Positions 18,327-28,027 of a stretch of DNA of 64,000 nt are shown in pieces. How positions within the stretch are numbered: the first letter of the stretch is position 1; every line of letters begins with the position of its first letter. The translations under genes and the position numbers were made by a program. Below the pieces are notes generated by a model. The model did no database searches, had not been told where the DNA came from, and saw only the letters and a program-made list of their open reading frames with translations. Source of the stretch: Stenotrophomonas sp. BIO128-Bstrain (GTDB taxonomy: Bacteria; Pseudomonadota; Gammaproteobacteria; Xanthomonadales; Xanthomonadaceae); assembly GCF_030128875.1 (NCBI RefSeq), contig NZ_CP124620.1, forward strand, positions 868,001 to 932,000, written 5' to 3'.

Positions 18327-19352
18327 TCAAGGGCGATCAAACACCAGTGGCACCGGCCCGGCATGCGGCAGGCGCACCCGTACCGGGGCGGTTTCCACAT
18401 CGTCCGGCTGGCGGTTGGCCTGGCCCGAACGCGACAGCCGCGCGAAGACCTCCACCTCCTGCACCTGCGACAGCGTGCTGGTCGGCATCGGGCTGTCGCC
18501 ATCGCCGAGCGTGACCACCAACGGCAACCGGCTGGCCGGATGTTTCTGTACGGCGATCGGCATCGGCGGGCCGTCGGGTGCGCGCGCGATCACGAACACC
18601 GTGGCGTTGGCCAGCGCCGGATCCGGAGCGGTTTCCGACGCGAACCGCACCTGTACCGCGAGCGCGTGGTTCCCGGCCGCCGCAGGGGCCGCCGCAGGGG
18701 CCGGCGTCTCCGGCAGGGGCGGGAGGCCGGCATTGCTGCGCGCGATGGCGATCTGCTCGCGCAGCGCGCGCGCCGCGCCCGGCTTCAGCCGTGGCAGCAG
18801 GGCTTCCCAGGCGGCCGCAGCCTCGGCGTCCTGCCCGCGCTGACGCAGCGCGATGCCGATCAGCCAGCCAGCGCGTTCGCTCTCCGGCGCGAGCGCGTTG
18901 GCGTGGCGCAGCCACTGCAGGGCCTGGTCATCGAATTGTTTGCCCGGCGCTGCCTGGGCCCGTGCCTGGGCCGCTTCGACCAGCACGCCAGGGTCGTCCG
19001 GCGCGAGCCGCACGGCCCGGTCGAACGCCGCCGTGGCCTCGTCCAGCTTGCCCAGCGCCAGCTGCGAGCGGCCGAGCAGTGCCCAGCCATCGGCGCGTTG
19101 CGGATCTTTCGCCAGCGCCTGCTCCAACGCCTGGACGCCATCTTCCAGCGTGGCGGGCTCGTCGTTGGCCGCGGTCCGCTCGGCGGCATCCGGCGTGCCG
19201 ACCAGCAGGTACAGCGCGCCACCGGCCAACCCAAGGGCCAGCATCGCGATCACGAAGGGGCCGCGTTGGCCGCCTGCACGCAGCGGCCGCAACACGAGTG
19301 CAGCGACGGCAGCGGCGACGACCGCAGCGCTCAGGGCCATCCAGAGACTCAC
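18327..19352 (-). CDS. ccmI: Cytochrome c biogenesis factor CcmI (TPR chaperone)
   Basis: 341 residues from a GTG at 19352 that overlaps the ccmH stop. Two N-terminal membrane helices (SLWMALSAAVVAAAVAALV and FVIAMLALGLAGGALYLLV) are followed by a periplasmic region with TPR-like helices (DGWALLGRSQLALGKLDEA) and a C-terminal beta-rich domain. Family role: binds the C-terminus of apocytochrome c and delivers it to the CcmFH heme ligation complex. It is the last gene of the ccm operon. The frame extends upstream inside ccmH, but coupling to the ccmH stop supports this start. Confidence 0.9.
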   Translation of the reverse strand: MSLWMALSAAVVAAAVAALVLRPLRAGGQRGPFVIAMLALGLAGGALYLLVGTPDAAERTAANDEPATLEDGVQALEQALAKDPQRADGWALLGRSQLALGKLDEATAAFDRAVRLAPDDPGVLVEAAQARAQAAPGKQFDDQALQWLRHANALAPESERAGWLIGIALRQRGQDAEAAAAWEALLPRLKPGAARALREQIAIARSNAGLPPLPETPAPAAAPAAAGNHALAVQVRFASETAPDPALANATVFVIARAPDGPPMPIAVQKHPASRLPLVVTLGDGDSPMPTSTLSQVQEVEVFARLSRSGQANRQPDDVETAPVRVRLPHAGPVPLVFDRP

Positions 19353-19837
19353 CAGCGCTCCTCGCTCTTGTCCATCGGTTCGATCCCACGGCTGCGACGG
19401 CGCACCACCCAGATCAATACGCCGGCACCGATCAGCAATGCCACCGGCGGGCCGAACCAGAGCAGCGCATTGCGGGCCTCCATCGGCGGCCGGTACAGCA
19501 CGAACTCGCCATAGCGGTCGACCAGGAACTGCTTGATCTGTGCATCGCTGTTGCCCTGCTGCATCAGCACCAGCACTTCCCGGCGCAGGTCGTGCGCGAT
19601 CTGCGCATTGGAATCGGCCAGCGACTGGTTCTGGCACTGCACGCAGCGCAGCTCGGCAGCCAGCGCATGGAAACGGGCTTCCTCGGCGGCGTCGCGGTAC
19701 TGCAACGGGGTCGGGTCGGAGACGGCCTGCGCCATCACCGGCAACGCCACGGCCAGCGTCAGCGCGATCAGCACGACGCTGGCCAGCCGGACAAGGCGGT
19801 TACGGCGAAGCGGGCAGCTGCGGCTGGGCATCGGCAT
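19349..19837 (-). CDS. ccmH: Cytochrome c maturation thiol oxidoreductase CcmH
   Basis: 162 residues from the ATG at 19837, which has GGTGGAG about 8 nt upstream; a GTG at 19843 is possible. A signal peptide is followed by LRCVQCQNQSLADSNA, the conserved LRCxxCxxQ redox site, then a three-helix domain and a C-terminal membrane anchor (LLWFGPPVALLIGAGVLIWVV). It reduces or holds the apocytochrome CxxCH cysteines for heme attachment. The gene starts inside the end of ccmG (38-nt overlap) and is coupled to ccmI. Confidence 0.93.
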   Translation of the reverse strand: MPMPSRSCPLRRNRLVRLASVVLIALTLAVALPVMAQAVSDPTPLQYRDAAEEARFHALAAELRCVQCQNQSLADSNAQIAHDLRREVLVLMQQGNSDAQIKQFLVDRYGEFVLYRPPMEARNALLWFGPPVALLIGAGVLIWVVRRRSRGIEPMDKSEERW

Positions 19838-20411
19838 GGGCACGCTCCACCTTTTCCAGTTCCGGGATCAGCTGGGTATCGATCACGCGCTGGCTGAGCG
19901 CGCCGCTGTACTTCCAGCGCACCACGCCGCTGGCGTCGACCAGGAAGGTCTCGGGCGCGGCGGTGACGCCCCAGTCGATCGCAGTGCGGCCTTCGATGTC
20001 GCTCAGCACCAGCACGAACGGATTGCCCAGCTGTTCCAGCCAGCGCAGCGCATCGGCCGGCTCGTCCTTCCAGTTGTAGCCGATCACGCGCACGCGCTTG
20101 GTTTCGGCGAATCGGGTCAGGATCGGATGTTCGTCACGGCAGGCCGCGCACCAGCTGCCCCAGACATTGAGCACATACGGGGCGCCGCGCAGCTCGGTGC
20201 TGCTGACCTTGATGTGTGGATCGTGCAACACCGGCAGTTCGAAGGCCGGGGCCGGCTTGCCGATCAGCGCCGAGGGCAGCACGTCGCGGTCCGGTGCGCC
20301 GGATTTCATCACCCCGTAGATCATCAGCCCCAGCAGCCCGAAGAAGAACAGCACCCCGATGACGATGGCCACGGGCGGCAGCGGACGGGAGGCGGGGCGG
20401 GGATCGGACAC
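19800..20411 (-). CDS. ccmG: Periplasmic thioredoxin CcmG/DsbE
   Basis: 203 residues with one N-terminal membrane anchor (VAIVIGVLFFFGLLGLMIYGV) and a thioredoxin fold. The active site is GSWCAACRDEHP (WCxxC). The sequence GVTAAPETFLVD includes the cis-Pro loop typical of CcmG. Role: reduces apocytochrome c or CcmH disulfides, taking electrons from the CcdA/DsbD relay. It lies 9 nt downstream of ccmF. Confidence 0.93.
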   Translation of the reverse strand: MSDPRPASRPLPPVAIVIGVLFFFGLLGLMIYGVMKSGAPDRDVLPSALIGKPAPAFELPVLHDPHIKVSSTELRGAPYVLNVWGSWCAACRDEHPILTRFAETKRVRVIGYNWKDEPADALRWLEQLGNPFVLVLSDIEGRTAIDWGVTAAPETFLVDASGVVRWKYSGALSQRVIDTQLIPELEKVERAHADAQPQLPASP

Positions 20412-20420
20412 GGGAAACTC

Positions 20421-22334
20421 CTAGGGACGACGGAAACGACGATCGGCAGCGGTGACGAAACCACCCAGCGCCATCAGCAGCGCGCCCAGCCAGATCCAGC
20501 GGACGAACGGTTTGATGTGCACGCGCACGGCCCATGCATTGTTGCCCAGCGACTCGCCGAGTGCCACGTAAACATCGCCGTTGAGACGGGCGTGGATGCC
20601 GGCCTCGGTCATCACCTGCCCGCCACTGGCGTACAGGCGTTTTTCCGGATGCAGCAGGGCCAGCTGGCGGTCATGCTGGAACACGCGCAGGTGGCCGCGA
20701 TCGGCTACGTAGTTTGGTCCCTGCTGGTGGTCCACGCCTTCAAAACGCACCTCGTACGTGCCCACCACGAGCGACTGGCCCGGGGCCAGCGCGACTTCGC
20801 GCTGCACGTTCAAGGCCTCCACCAGCAGCGCGCCGGCCAGGAACACGGCCACGCCACCGTGGGCAAGCAGCATGCCGACCATTTCGGCGGTGAACTTCCC
20901 GTTGCCGCGCAGGCGGGTCCAGACGAAGCGCGCGGTACCCAGCGCCACCCAGGCCGCGCCGGTCAGGCCGGCGGCGGTCTTCAATGCGCCCTGCGGCGCC
21001 ATGAAGTAGGCGACCACGCCGAGCAGCACGGCCAGCCCGGCCCACGGGGCCAGCATCGCCAACCGGCGCGAGGCCTGGTCGCGCTGCCAGTTCACCAGCG
21101 GCCCGAACGGCAGCAGCGCCACCAGCGGCGCCATCAACACCACGAACAGCGTGCCGAAGTAGGGCGGCCCCACCGACACCTTGCCCAGACCCAGGGCATC
21201 GGCCAGCAACGGGTACAGCGTGCCGAGCAGGACCATGCCGCAGGCCGCGGCGAGCAGCAGGTTGTTGGCCAGCAGCAGGGTCTCGCGCGAGGTCGGCAGG
21301 AAGCCACGGCGCGGGTCGTCACTGGTCAGCGCACCGGAGCGCAGCGCGTACAGCAGCAGCGCGCCGCCGATCACCAGCGCCAGGAAGATCAGGATGAAGG
21401 TGCCGCGCGAGGGATCGGCGGCGAACGAGTGCACGCTGGTCAGCACGCCCGAGCGCACCAGGAAGGTGCCGAGCAGCGACAGTGCGAAGGCAGCGATCGC
21501 CAGCAGCAGCGTCCAGCTGGCGAAACTGCCGCGCTTTTCAGTGACGGCCTGCGAGTGGATCAGCGCCGCACCGGCCAGCCAGGGCATGAAGCTGGCGTTC
21601 TCGACCGGATCCCAGAACCACCAGCCGCCCCAGCCCAGTTCGTAATACGCCCACCAGCTGCCCAGTGCGATGCCGATGGTCAGGAAGCCCCAGGCCACGT
21701 TGGTCCACGGCCGCGTCCAGCGCAGCCAGCGCGCGTCCACGCGGCCTTCCAGCAGTACGGCGATCGCGAATGCGAACGGCACCGAGAAACCCACGTAGCC
21801 GATGTACAGCATCGGCGGGTGGATGATCAGCCCGGGATCCTGCAGCAGCGGGTTGAGGTCACGTCCTTCCAGCGGCGCCGGAATGAGCCGCGCGAAGGGA
21901 TTGGAGGTGAAGATCAGGAACGCGAGGAAGCCGATGCTGATGATGCCGAGTACCCCGAGCACGCGCGCGCAGACCTCGGCCGGCAGCCGCTTGGACCACA
22001 GCGCAACCGCGCCGCACCACAGCGCCAGCACCAGCGCCCACAGCAGCAGCGAGCCTTCATGCGCGCCCCAGACCGCCGAGTAACGGTAGGCCAGCGGCAG
22101 CAGCGAGTTGGAATTCTCGGCCACATAGCGCACCGAGAAATCCTGGGTGACGAAGACTGCTGTCAGCACGCCGAACGCGCCCAGCAGCAGCGCCAGCTGG
22201 GCGTACGCCGCCGGTCGCGCCACCGCCATCCACGTGGCGCGGCCACGATGGGCGCCCCACAACGGCAGCACGGTCTGCAGCACGGCCATCAACAGCGCGG
22301 TGACCAGCAGGATCTGCCCCAGTTCCGGCAGCAC
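20421..22334 (-). CDS. ccmF: Heme lyase subunit CcmF
   Basis: A 637-residue integral membrane protein with about 15 hydrophobic segments and the WWD heme-handling motif in GWGGWWFWDPVENASFMPW. The start is a GTG at 22334, immediately after the ccmE stop. Role: with CcmH/CcmI it transfers heme from holo-CcmE to apocytochrome c. Length is normal for the family. Confidence 0.96.
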   Translation of the reverse strand: MLPELGQILLVTALLMAVLQTVLPLWGAHRGRATWMAVARPAAYAQLALLLGAFGVLTAVFVTQDFSVRYVAENSNSLLPLAYRYSAVWGAHEGSLLLWALVLALWCGAVALWSKRLPAEVCARVLGVLGIISIGFLAFLIFTSNPFARLIPAPLEGRDLNPLLQDPGLIIHPPMLYIGYVGFSVPFAFAIAVLLEGRVDARWLRWTRPWTNVAWGFLTIGIALGSWWAYYELGWGGWWFWDPVENASFMPWLAGAALIHSQAVTEKRGSFASWTLLLAIAAFALSLLGTFLVRSGVLTSVHSFAADPSRGTFILIFLALVIGGALLLYALRSGALTSDDPRRGFLPTSRETLLLANNLLLAAACGMVLLGTLYPLLADALGLGKVSVGPPYFGTLFVVLMAPLVALLPFGPLVNWQRDQASRRLAMLAPWAGLAVLLGVVAYFMAPQGALKTAAGLTGAAWVALGTARFVWTRLRGNGKFTAEMVGMLLAHGGVAVFLAGALLVEALNVQREVALAPGQSLVVGTYEVRFEGVDHQQGPNYVADRGHLRVFQHDRQLALLHPEKRLYASGGQVMTEAGIHARLNGDVYVALGESLGNNAWAVRVHIKPFVRWIWLGALLMALGGFVTAADRRFRRP

Positions 22335-22796
22335 TCAGTACGTCTCCGGTGCCGGCACGGGCACATCGTGCTTGGTGTGCGCCTGGCCCATTTTGTCGGC
22401 CACTTCCTTGGGCATGTAGGTTTCGTCGTGCTTGGCCAGCACTTCTTCGGCGACGAAGCGGCCGTCCTGCAGGCGCCCGGTCGCGACTACGGCGGTGCCT
22501 TCGGCGAACAGGTCCGGCAGGATCCGCGAGGTGACCACCGGCAGGGTGGCATCGCCATCGGTCACCACGAAGTGCGCATCCAGCGAGCCGGGCGCACGCT
22601 GCAGCGAGCCTTTGACCACCATGCCGCCCAGGCGGAACCGGGCATGGTCGCCGGCATCACCGCGCAGCACTTCGGAGGGCGTGTAGAGGTAGGCGATATT
22701 GCGTTGCAGGGCCATCGCCACCAGCGCGGTCGCCAGACCGGAGGCCAGCACCAGCAGCATCACCCAGAGCAGGCGGCGACGCCGGACCGGATTCAT
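22335..22796 (-). CDS. ccmE: Heme chaperone CcmE
   Basis: 153 residues from the ATG at 22796 ([14 protein letters not shown]), whose first bases overlap the ccmD stop. One N-terminal anchor helix and a beta-barrel (OB) domain are followed by [13 protein letters not shown], where the His covalently binds heme and the Tyr is the axial ligand. The frame continues upstream through ccmD, but the family N-terminus fixes the start. Confidence 0.95.
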   Translation of the reverse strand: MNPVRRRRLLWVMLLVLASGLATALVAMALQRNIAYLYTPSEVLRGDAGDHARFRLGGMVVKGSLQRAPGSLDAHFVVTDGDATLPVVTSRILPDLFAEGTAVVATGRLQDGRFVAEEVLAKHDETYMPKEVADKMGQAHTKHDVPVPAPETY

Positions 22797-22978
22797 CGGG
22801 TCAGCTCCGGCGCGAGCGGCGGTGCGCTGCCGGCGGCCGTGCGGGCCTGCTGGCGCTGCTGGCGGCGCGCGGCCAGGCGGCGCGCCCAGCGCAGGCGCAG
22901 CCAGGAACCGATGGCATCGCTGCCCAGCACCAGCACGAACACCGCATAGGCGGCGATCACGTAGGGCAGGTGGGTCAT
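22793..22978 (-). CDS. ccmD: Heme exporter accessory protein CcmD
   Basis: 61 residues from the ATG at 22978 ([18 protein letters not shown]), with one membrane helix and an Arg/Gln-rich cytoplasmic tail. CcmD joins the CcmABC complex and helps release holo-CcmE. It overlaps ccmC and ccmE by 4 nt each. The call rests on size, topology and position, as sequence conservation in this family is low. Confidence 0.9.
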   Translation of the reverse strand: MTHLPYVIAAYAVFVLVLGSDAIGSWLRLRWARRLAARRQQRQQARTAAGSAPPLAPELTR

Positions 22979-23739
22979 GGGCGGGTGTCCTCCAGCGGTG
23001 CACGGGTGCCGGCGGTGACCCAGGCCTTGCCGGCCTCGCGCAGCAGGTTGTCGGCGCGGGCCTTGGCCAGCAGGGAGCCGGCGAACCACAGCTTGGTGCC
23101 GATCACCATCAGCCACAGTGGCAGCGCCATGCTGGCATCCAGCGTGGACTCGCCGAACAGGCGGATGGTCTGGCCCTGGTGCAGGCTGCCCCACCATTCC
23201 ACGGAATAGCGGATCACCGGCAGCAGGCTCACCCCGACGATGGACAGCAGGCCCGCCGCGCGCGCGGCGCTGCGACGGTCCTCGATGGCGTGGTAAAGGC
23301 CGATCACGCCCAGGTACAGGAACAGCAGGATCAGCTCGGTGGTCATGCGCGGGTCCCAGTCCCACCAGGTGCCCCAGGTCGGCTTGCCCCAGATGCTGCC
23401 GGTCAGCAGGGTGATCAGGGTGAAGCCGGCGCCGAGCGGGGCGCAGGCCATCGCCAGTACCTCGCAGGTCTTGATCCGCCAGATCAGCGCGATCGCCGCG
23501 TACAGCGCCATCAGCGCGAACACGAACAGGCTCATCCACGCGCTGGGCACGTGGATGTAAAGAATGCGGAAACTGTCCAGCTGCTTGGAATCGGCCGGCA
23601 CGACGGCCAGCGCCTGCCAGATACCGACCAGCAGCACCGGTACCGCCGCCAGGTAGAACACCCGCGACCAGCGCGCGGCGAAGCGGTCGAAGGTGGGCGG
23701 GGAACCGAGTTGGTGGAACCAGCGGACGATCGGGTGCAT
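22975..23739 (-). CDS. ccmC: Heme handling membrane protein CcmC
   Basis: 254 residues from the ATG at 23739 ([14 protein letters not shown]); the open frame upstream has no membrane-protein character. Six membrane helices and the WWD motif [14 protein letters not shown] identify CcmC, which presents heme to CcmE in the periplasm. It is flanked by ccmB and ccmD on the same strand. Confidence 0.95.
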   Translation of the reverse strand: MHPIVRWFHQLGSPPTFDRFAARWSRVFYLAAVPVLLVGIWQALAVVPADSKQLDSFRILYIHVPSAWMSLFVFALMALYAAIALIWRIKTCEVLAMACAPLGAGFTLITLLTGSIWGKPTWGTWWDWDPRMTTELILLFLYLGVIGLYHAIEDRRSAARAAGLLSIVGVSLLPVIRYSVEWWGSLHQGQTIRLFGESTLDASMALPLWLMVIGTKLWFAGSLLAKARADNLLREAGKAWVTAGTRAPLEDTRP

Positions 23740-23862
23740 GCGGCAGTGGCTATCCAACGAAAGGCGGCGATGAAACGGACGTGGAGTGGCTCGGCAACGG
23801 ATGACGCGGAGGCAGGTGACGCTCACAACACAGCACACGCCACCGACAGTACGCCATACCGC

Positions 23863-24558
23863 TCAACTCAGCGAGATGCGGATCGCCGCGGCTGTCGCCA
23901 GCGGGGCCAGCACCAGCGCCACCACCAGCCCGGCGCCCAGCATCAGCAGGGCGCCGATCGGGTCCTGGCCGCGGGCGACCGCGGCCACGCTGCCCGCGCC
24001 GAACACCAGCACCGGCACATACAGCGGCAGGGCCAGCAGCGCCACGAGAATACCAGAGCGCCGGATGCCGACCGTCAGCGCGGCGACCACCCCGCCGATG
24101 AGGCTCAACAACGGCGTTCCCAGCAGCAACGATGCCAGCAACATCGGCAGCTGGTCATGCGGCAGATGCAGCATTTCCGCCAGCAGCGGCGACATCACGA
24201 TCAACGGCAGGGCGGTGGTGACCCAGTGCACCAGCACCCGCACCAGGACCAGCCAGGCCAGCGGAACCGGGGCCAGCAGCCATTGCTCCAGCGAGCCATC
24301 TTCGGCATCGCTGCGGAACAGCGAGTCCAGCGCCAGCTGGCCGGCCAGCAGCACCGCCAGCCACATCACCGCCGCGGCCACGCGCGCCATCGCCTCCGGG
24401 TCGCGGCCCAGCGCCAGTGCGAACAGCACCACCACCAGCAGTGCGAACAGCAAGGGCTGCAGCGCATCGCCGCGGCGCCGCCAGAGCAGGCGCATGTCGC
24501 GGGCAATCAGGGCCCGCGCGGTCTGCCACAGACCCGGTTCGGTTCCTGGCGCGATCAT
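23863..24558 (-). CDS. ccmB: Heme exporter permease subunit CcmB
   Basis: 231 residues with six hydrophobic segments and the conserved N-terminal half [19 protein letters not shown] and [18 protein letters not shown]. It is the membrane partner of the CcmA ATPase in the CcmABCD complex that releases heme-loaded CcmE. It overlaps ccmA by 4 nt. About 123 nt separate it from ccmC, the only sizeable gap in the operon, with no clear terminator. Confidence 0.95.
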   Translation of the reverse strand: MIAPGTEPGLWQTARALIARDMRLLWRRRGDALQPLLFALLVVVLFALALGRDPEAMARVAAAVMWLAVLLAGQLALDSLFRSDAEDGSLEQWLLAPVPLAWLVLVRVLVHWVTTALPLIVMSPLLAEMLHLPHDQLPMLLASLLLGTPLLSLIGGVVAALTVGIRRSGILVALLALPLYVPVLVFGAGSVAAVARGQDPIGALLMLGAGLVVALVLAPLATAAAIRISLS

Positions 24559-25184
24559 GCCGCCGCTCCCAGGGTCAGCAGGCGCGTGCGCACCGGGGGG
24601 GCCGCGTAGGCGCCGTGGGTGGTGACCAGGGCGGCGCCGCCGCTGCGCAGGTGCGCGGAAATCATGCGGTTCACCAGGTTGATGCCGTCCAGGTCGAGAT
24701 TGGCGTAGGGCTCATCGAGCAGCCACAGCGGCGCGGGCGAGAGCCAGATGCGGGCCAGCGCCAGGCGGCGCTTCTGGCCGGCCGAGAGCTGTCGCACCAG
24801 GGTGTCTTCATGGCCGGCCAGGCCGACGATCGCCAGCGCGTTGCCGGGCATCTGGCGGGCGCGGCGGCCGTGCAGTCCGCACAGGAAATGCAGGTTCTCC
24901 AGCGTGTCCAGGTCCGGCTTGAGTGCGGGCAGGTGGCTGAGATAGGCCACATAGTGGGCGCGCTCCTTGTGCCCGGCGCGCTTGCCATCGATCTCCACCT
25001 GGCCGCTGCCGGCGCGCAGCAGCCCGGCCAGCACCCGCAGCAGGGTGGTCTTGCCGGCACCGTTGTCGCCCTGCACCAGCAGGGCTTCACCGGCATCCAC
25101 GTGCAGGTCCAGCGGGCCGAAGACGGGTTCGTCGTTGCGACTGAAGCCAAGGCCATGCGCGGCCAGCAACGGAGGGGCGTTCAA
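24555..25184 (-). CDS. ccmA: Heme exporter ATP-binding subunit CcmA
   Basis: 209 residues from a TTG at 25184; no in-frame ATG occurs before the conserved ATPase core, so the non-ATG start is required. Walker A is GDNGAGKTT, signature [17 protein letters not shown], Walker [13 protein letters not shown]. First gene of the ccm operon. The operon promoter should lie in the ~100 nt between this gene and the divergent aminotransferase gene. Confidence 0.93.
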   Translation of the reverse strand: MNAPPLLAAHGLGFSRNDEPVFGPLDLHVDAGEALLVQGDNGAGKTTLLRVLAGLLRAGSGQVEIDGKRAGHKERAHYVAYLSHLPALKPDLDTLENLHFLCGLHGRRARQMPGNALAIVGLAGHEDTLVRQLSAGQKRRLALARIWLSPAPLWLLDEPYANLDLDGINLVNRMISAHLRSGGAALVTTHGAYAAPPVRTRLLTLGAAA

Positions 25185-25286
25185 GGGGCGGGATCTTTGC
25201 ACCGGAATGGGCCGCCATTGTATCGGGGGAACGGGCCGGATGATTTGCGTACACTGGGAGTTCCCCCGGTTCTTTCCGTGCTGCCG

Positions 25287-26435
25287 ATGCAACCGCAAAC
25301 CAAGCTGCCCAAGGTGGGCACCACCATCTTCACCGTGATGTCCCAGCTCGCTGCCGAACACGGCGCGGTCAACCTTGGTCAGGGCTTTCCGGATTTCTCC
25401 GCACCGCAGCGGCTGATCGATGAAACCATCGCCGCGATGCAGGGCGGGCTCAACCAGTACCCGCCGATGACCGGCGTGGCGCCGCTGCGCCAGGCCATCG
25501 CGCAGAAGTCGCTGGACCTGTACGGCGCGCAGGTTGATCCGGACACCGAGATCACCGTCACCAGCGGCGCCACCGAGGCGATCTTCAATGCCATCCACGC
25601 CGTGGTCCGCCCGGGCGAGGAAGTGATCGTGCTCGACCCGGCCTACGACTGCTACGAACCGGCGATCGACCTGGCCGGTGCGCGCGCCGTGCACGTACCG
25701 CTGGACCCGCAGACCTTCGCGGTGGACTGGGACCGCGTGCGTTCGGCGATCAGCCCGCGCACCCGCCTGCTGATGGTCAACACCCCGCACAACCCGTCCG
25801 GCGCGATGCTCACGGCCGATGACATGCAGACCCTGGCCGATGTGCTGCGCGGCACCGACATCTACCTGATCTCCGATGAGGTGTACGAGCACATCATATA
25901 CGACGGTCGCCGCCACGAATCCTCGCTGCGTCATCCGGAACTGCGCGAGCGCGCGTTCGTGATTTCCAGCTTCGGCAAGACCTACCACTGCACCGGCTGG
26001 AAGATCGGGTATGCGATCGCGCCGCCGGCGATGACCGCCGAATTCCGCAAGGTGCACCAGTACAACACCTTCACCAGTTTCGGGCCGGCCCAGTACGGCT
26101 TCGCCGCGATGATCCGCGACGAGCCGCAGCATCATCTGGAACTGGGCGCGTTCTACCAGGCCAAGCGCGACCGCTTCCGCGAGCAGCTGGCCGGTACCCG
26201 GCTCAAGGCGCTGCCGGTGCCGGGCGGTTATTTCCAGCTGGTGGATTACTCGGCGATCAGCGATCTGCCCGACCACGAATTCGTGAAGTGGCTGACGATC
26301 GAGAAGGGCGTGGCGGCGATCCCGCTGTCGCCGTTCTATGAGACCGCGCCCGCCGGCCAGCGCCTGGTTCGCCTGTGCTTTGCCAAGAACGACGCCACGA
26401 TGGACGCGGCGATCGAACGCCTGCGGGCCCTGTGA
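25287..26435 (+). CDS. YbdL/KAT-type PLP aminotransferase (methionine or glutamine transaminase)
   Basis: 382 residues from the ATG at 25287 ([15 protein letters not shown]). It is a fold-type I aminotransferase with [10 protein letters not shown] near the N-terminus, NTPHNPSGA, and [16 protein letters not shown] containing the PLP lysine. This matches the YbdL/kynurenine aminotransferase/glutamine transaminase K group. The stop overlaps the ATG of an omega-amidase gene. Family knowledge: such transaminases use Gln to re-aminate keto acids such as 4-methylthio-2-oxobutyrate, making ketoglutaramate that the omega-amidase hydrolyses. The pairing supports this role; the exact substrate is unproven. 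Confidence 0.88.
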   Translation: MQPQTKLPKVGTTIFTVMSQLAAEHGAVNLGQGFPDFSAPQRLIDETIAAMQGGLNQYPPMTGVAPLRQAIAQKSLDLYGAQVDPDTEITVTSGATEAIFNAIHAVVRPGEEVIVLDPAYDCYEPAIDLAGARAVHVPLDPQTFAVDWDRVRSAISPRTRLLMVNTPHNPSGAMLTADDMQTLADVLRGTDIYLISDEVYEHIIYDGRRHESSLRHPELRERAFVISSFGKTYHCTGWKIGYAIAPPAMTAEFRKVHQYNTFTSFGPAQYGFAAMIRDEPQHHLELGAFYQAKRDRFREQLAGTRLKALPVPGGYFQLVDYSAISDLPDHEFVKWLTIEKGVAAIPLSPFYETAPAGQRLVRLCFAKNDATMDAAIERLRAL

Positions 26436-27259
26436 TGAGCACAGTGACCGAGCTGCAGGACCTGCGCATTTCCCTGGTCCAGGGCGACACTCGCTGGCAC
26501 GACCCGGCCGGCAACCGCGCCCATTACGGCGCGCTGTTGGCGCCGCTGGCCGGGCAGACCGATCTGGTGATCCTGCCGGAAACCTTCACCAGTGGCTTCT
26601 CCAACGACGCCATCGACAAGGCCGAAGGCATGGACGGCCCCACGGTGGCGTGGATCCGCGAGCAGGCCGTGCGGCTGGGCGCGGCGGTGACCGGCAGCGT
26701 GCAGCTGCGGGTAGGCGAGGGCGTCTACAACCGTCTGCTGTGGGCCACGCCGGATGGCGAGCTGCAGTACTACGACAAGCGCCATCTGTTCCGTTACGGC
26801 GGCGAGCATGAGCGCTATGCCGCCGGCAGGGAGCGCCTGAGCGTGGAGTGGAAGGGCTGGCGGATCAATCCTCAGGTCTGCTACGACCTGCGTTTCCCGG
26901 TGTTCTGCCGCAACCGTTACAACGTAGAGCGCGCCGACCAGCTGGATTTCGATCTGCAGATTTTCGTGGCCAACTGGCCCTCGGCACGCGCCTACGCCTG
27001 GAAGACGCTGCTGCGCGCGCGCGCGATCGAGAACCTCTGCTACGTGGCGGCGGTCAACCGGATCGGCGTGGACGGCAACGAGCTGCATTACGCCGGCGAC
27101 AGTGCCGTGATCGATTTCCTGGGCCAGCCACAGGTGGAAGTGCGCGAACGCGAGCAGGTGGTCACCACCGCCATCTCGGCAGCGGCCCTGGCCGCGCACC
27201 GCGCGCGCTTCCCGGCGATGCTTGATGCGGACAGCTTCAGCCTGCAGGAACGCAGCTGA
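26435..27259 (+). CDS. Omega-amidase (YafV/Nit2-type carbon-nitrogen hydrolase)
   Basis: 274 residues of the nitrilase superfamily. The Glu-Lys-Cys triad is visible as [12 protein letters not shown] (Glu), [13 protein letters not shown] (Lys) and [13 protein letters not shown] (Cys). The FTSGF and RHLF phrases are typical of YafV-type omega-amidases, which hydrolyse alpha-ketoglutaramate or ketosuccinamate to the diacid and ammonia. It is translationally coupled (TGATG) to the transaminase upstream. A SMAG-type palindrome pair follows 5 nt after the stop. Confidence 0.9.
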   Translation: MSTVTELQDLRISLVQGDTRWHDPAGNRAHYGALLAPLAGQTDLVILPETFTSGFSNDAIDKAEGMDGPTVAWIREQAVRLGAAVTGSVQLRVGEGVYNRLLWATPDGELQYYDKRHLFRYGGEHERYAAGRERLSVEWKGWRINPQVCYDLRFPVFCRNRYNVERADQLDFDLQIFVANWPSARAYAWKTLLRARAIENLCYVAAVNRIGVDGNELHYAGDSAVIDFLGQPQVEVREREQVVTTAISAAALAAHRARFPAMLDADSFSLQERS

Positions 27260-27263
27260 AACG

Positions 27264-27333
27264 GTAGTGCCGGCCGCTGGCCGGCTCTGCACGTTGCAGG
27301 ATTGCCTGGAGCCGGCCAGCGGCCGGCATTACC
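27264..27333. repeat. SMAG-type palindrome pair
   Basis: GTAGTGCCGGCCGCTGGCCG followed after a ~20-nt spacer by its inverted counterpart ending CGGCATTACC. Each half is itself a hairpin, and the two halves pair with each other. The same core recurs at 51048-51174. SMAG elements are short GTAG-headed REP-like sequences known from S. maltophilia. Confidence 0.85.
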
Positions 27334-27442
27334 CGGGCCGCACGGCTGAACAGATGCCCGATGCGCGCGGTGTGCATCATCCGCGCCACACGCGCACGCT
27401 GCTAGATTCGGCGCGTTACCCCTTCAGTACGAGCGGACCCGC

Positions 27443-27877
27443 ATGAAGAAGTTCTCCCTGGCATTGATCGCATTGGCCGGTATCTCGGCCGTCCCGGCTG
27501 CGCAGGCCGCCGGCAACATCGATTGCGAACTGCACTACAACCTGGCCGGGTGGTCGGTGCTGTACAAGACCGCTTCCGGCACGGGCACCATCCAGTGCGA
27601 CAACGGCGCGCGCATTCCGGTCAAGATCACCGCCAAGGGCGGCGGCCTCACCGTGGGCAAGTCCAAGATCGTCGATGGCAAGGGCAAGTTCTCCGGCGCC
27701 TACTCGGTCAACGACCTGATCGGCTCCTATGCCGCCGTTGAAGCGCACGCAGGTGCTGACAAATCCAGCAATGCCCAGGTCATGACCAAGGGCGATATCT
27801 CACTGGCCCTGGCGGGCACCGGCAAGGGCTGGGACTTGGGCGTGGGGGTAGGCCGCTTCACCATCGAGCGACGTTGA
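27443..27877 (+). CDS. Secreted hypothetical protein
   Basis: 144 residues with a clean Sec signal peptide (MKKFSLALIALAGISA...AQAAG). The mature part is Gly-rich and beta-like, with two Cys (NIDCELHY and TIQCDNG) that could form a disulfide, and a C-terminal GVGVGRFTIERR. It is a small periplasmic protein type common in xanthomonads; I cannot assign a function. It stands alone between two palindromic repeats. Confidence 0.8.
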   Translation: MKKFSLALIALAGISAVPAAQAAGNIDCELHYNLAGWSVLYKTASGTGTIQCDNGARIPVKITAKGGGLTVGKSKIVDGKGKFSGAYSVNDLIGSYAAVEAHAGADKSSNAQVMTKGDISLALAGTGKGWDLGVGVGRFTIERR

Positions 27878-27880
27878 GGG

Positions 27881-27951
27881 GTAGAGCCACGCCACGCGTG
27901 GCTGCACCACCGTCTCGGGCATGACGCGCAGCCACCCATGGGTGGCTCTAC
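27881..27951. repeat. SMAG-type palindrome pair (GTAGAGCCACGC subfamily)
   Basis: GTAGAGCCACGCCACGCGTG and an inverted copy ending GGTGGCTCTAC, separated by about 25 nt. Same subfamily as 55469-55544. It begins 3 nt after the preceding stop codon. Confidence 0.85.
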
Positions 27952-27986
27952 ACGACCGGGTTGATCGCCGCCCGCGCGGACCCAAC

Positions 27987-28017
27987 AAAAAACCCCGGCC
28001 GAAGCCGGGGTTTTTTT
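27987..28017. terminator. Bidirectional terminator between the secreted protein gene and rluB
   Basis: Stem CCCCGGC/GCCGGGG with a 4-nt loop, flanked by a run of six A on one side and seven T on the other, so it can stop transcription from both directions. Confidence 0.9.
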
Positions 28018-28027
28018 GTGTCACTGA

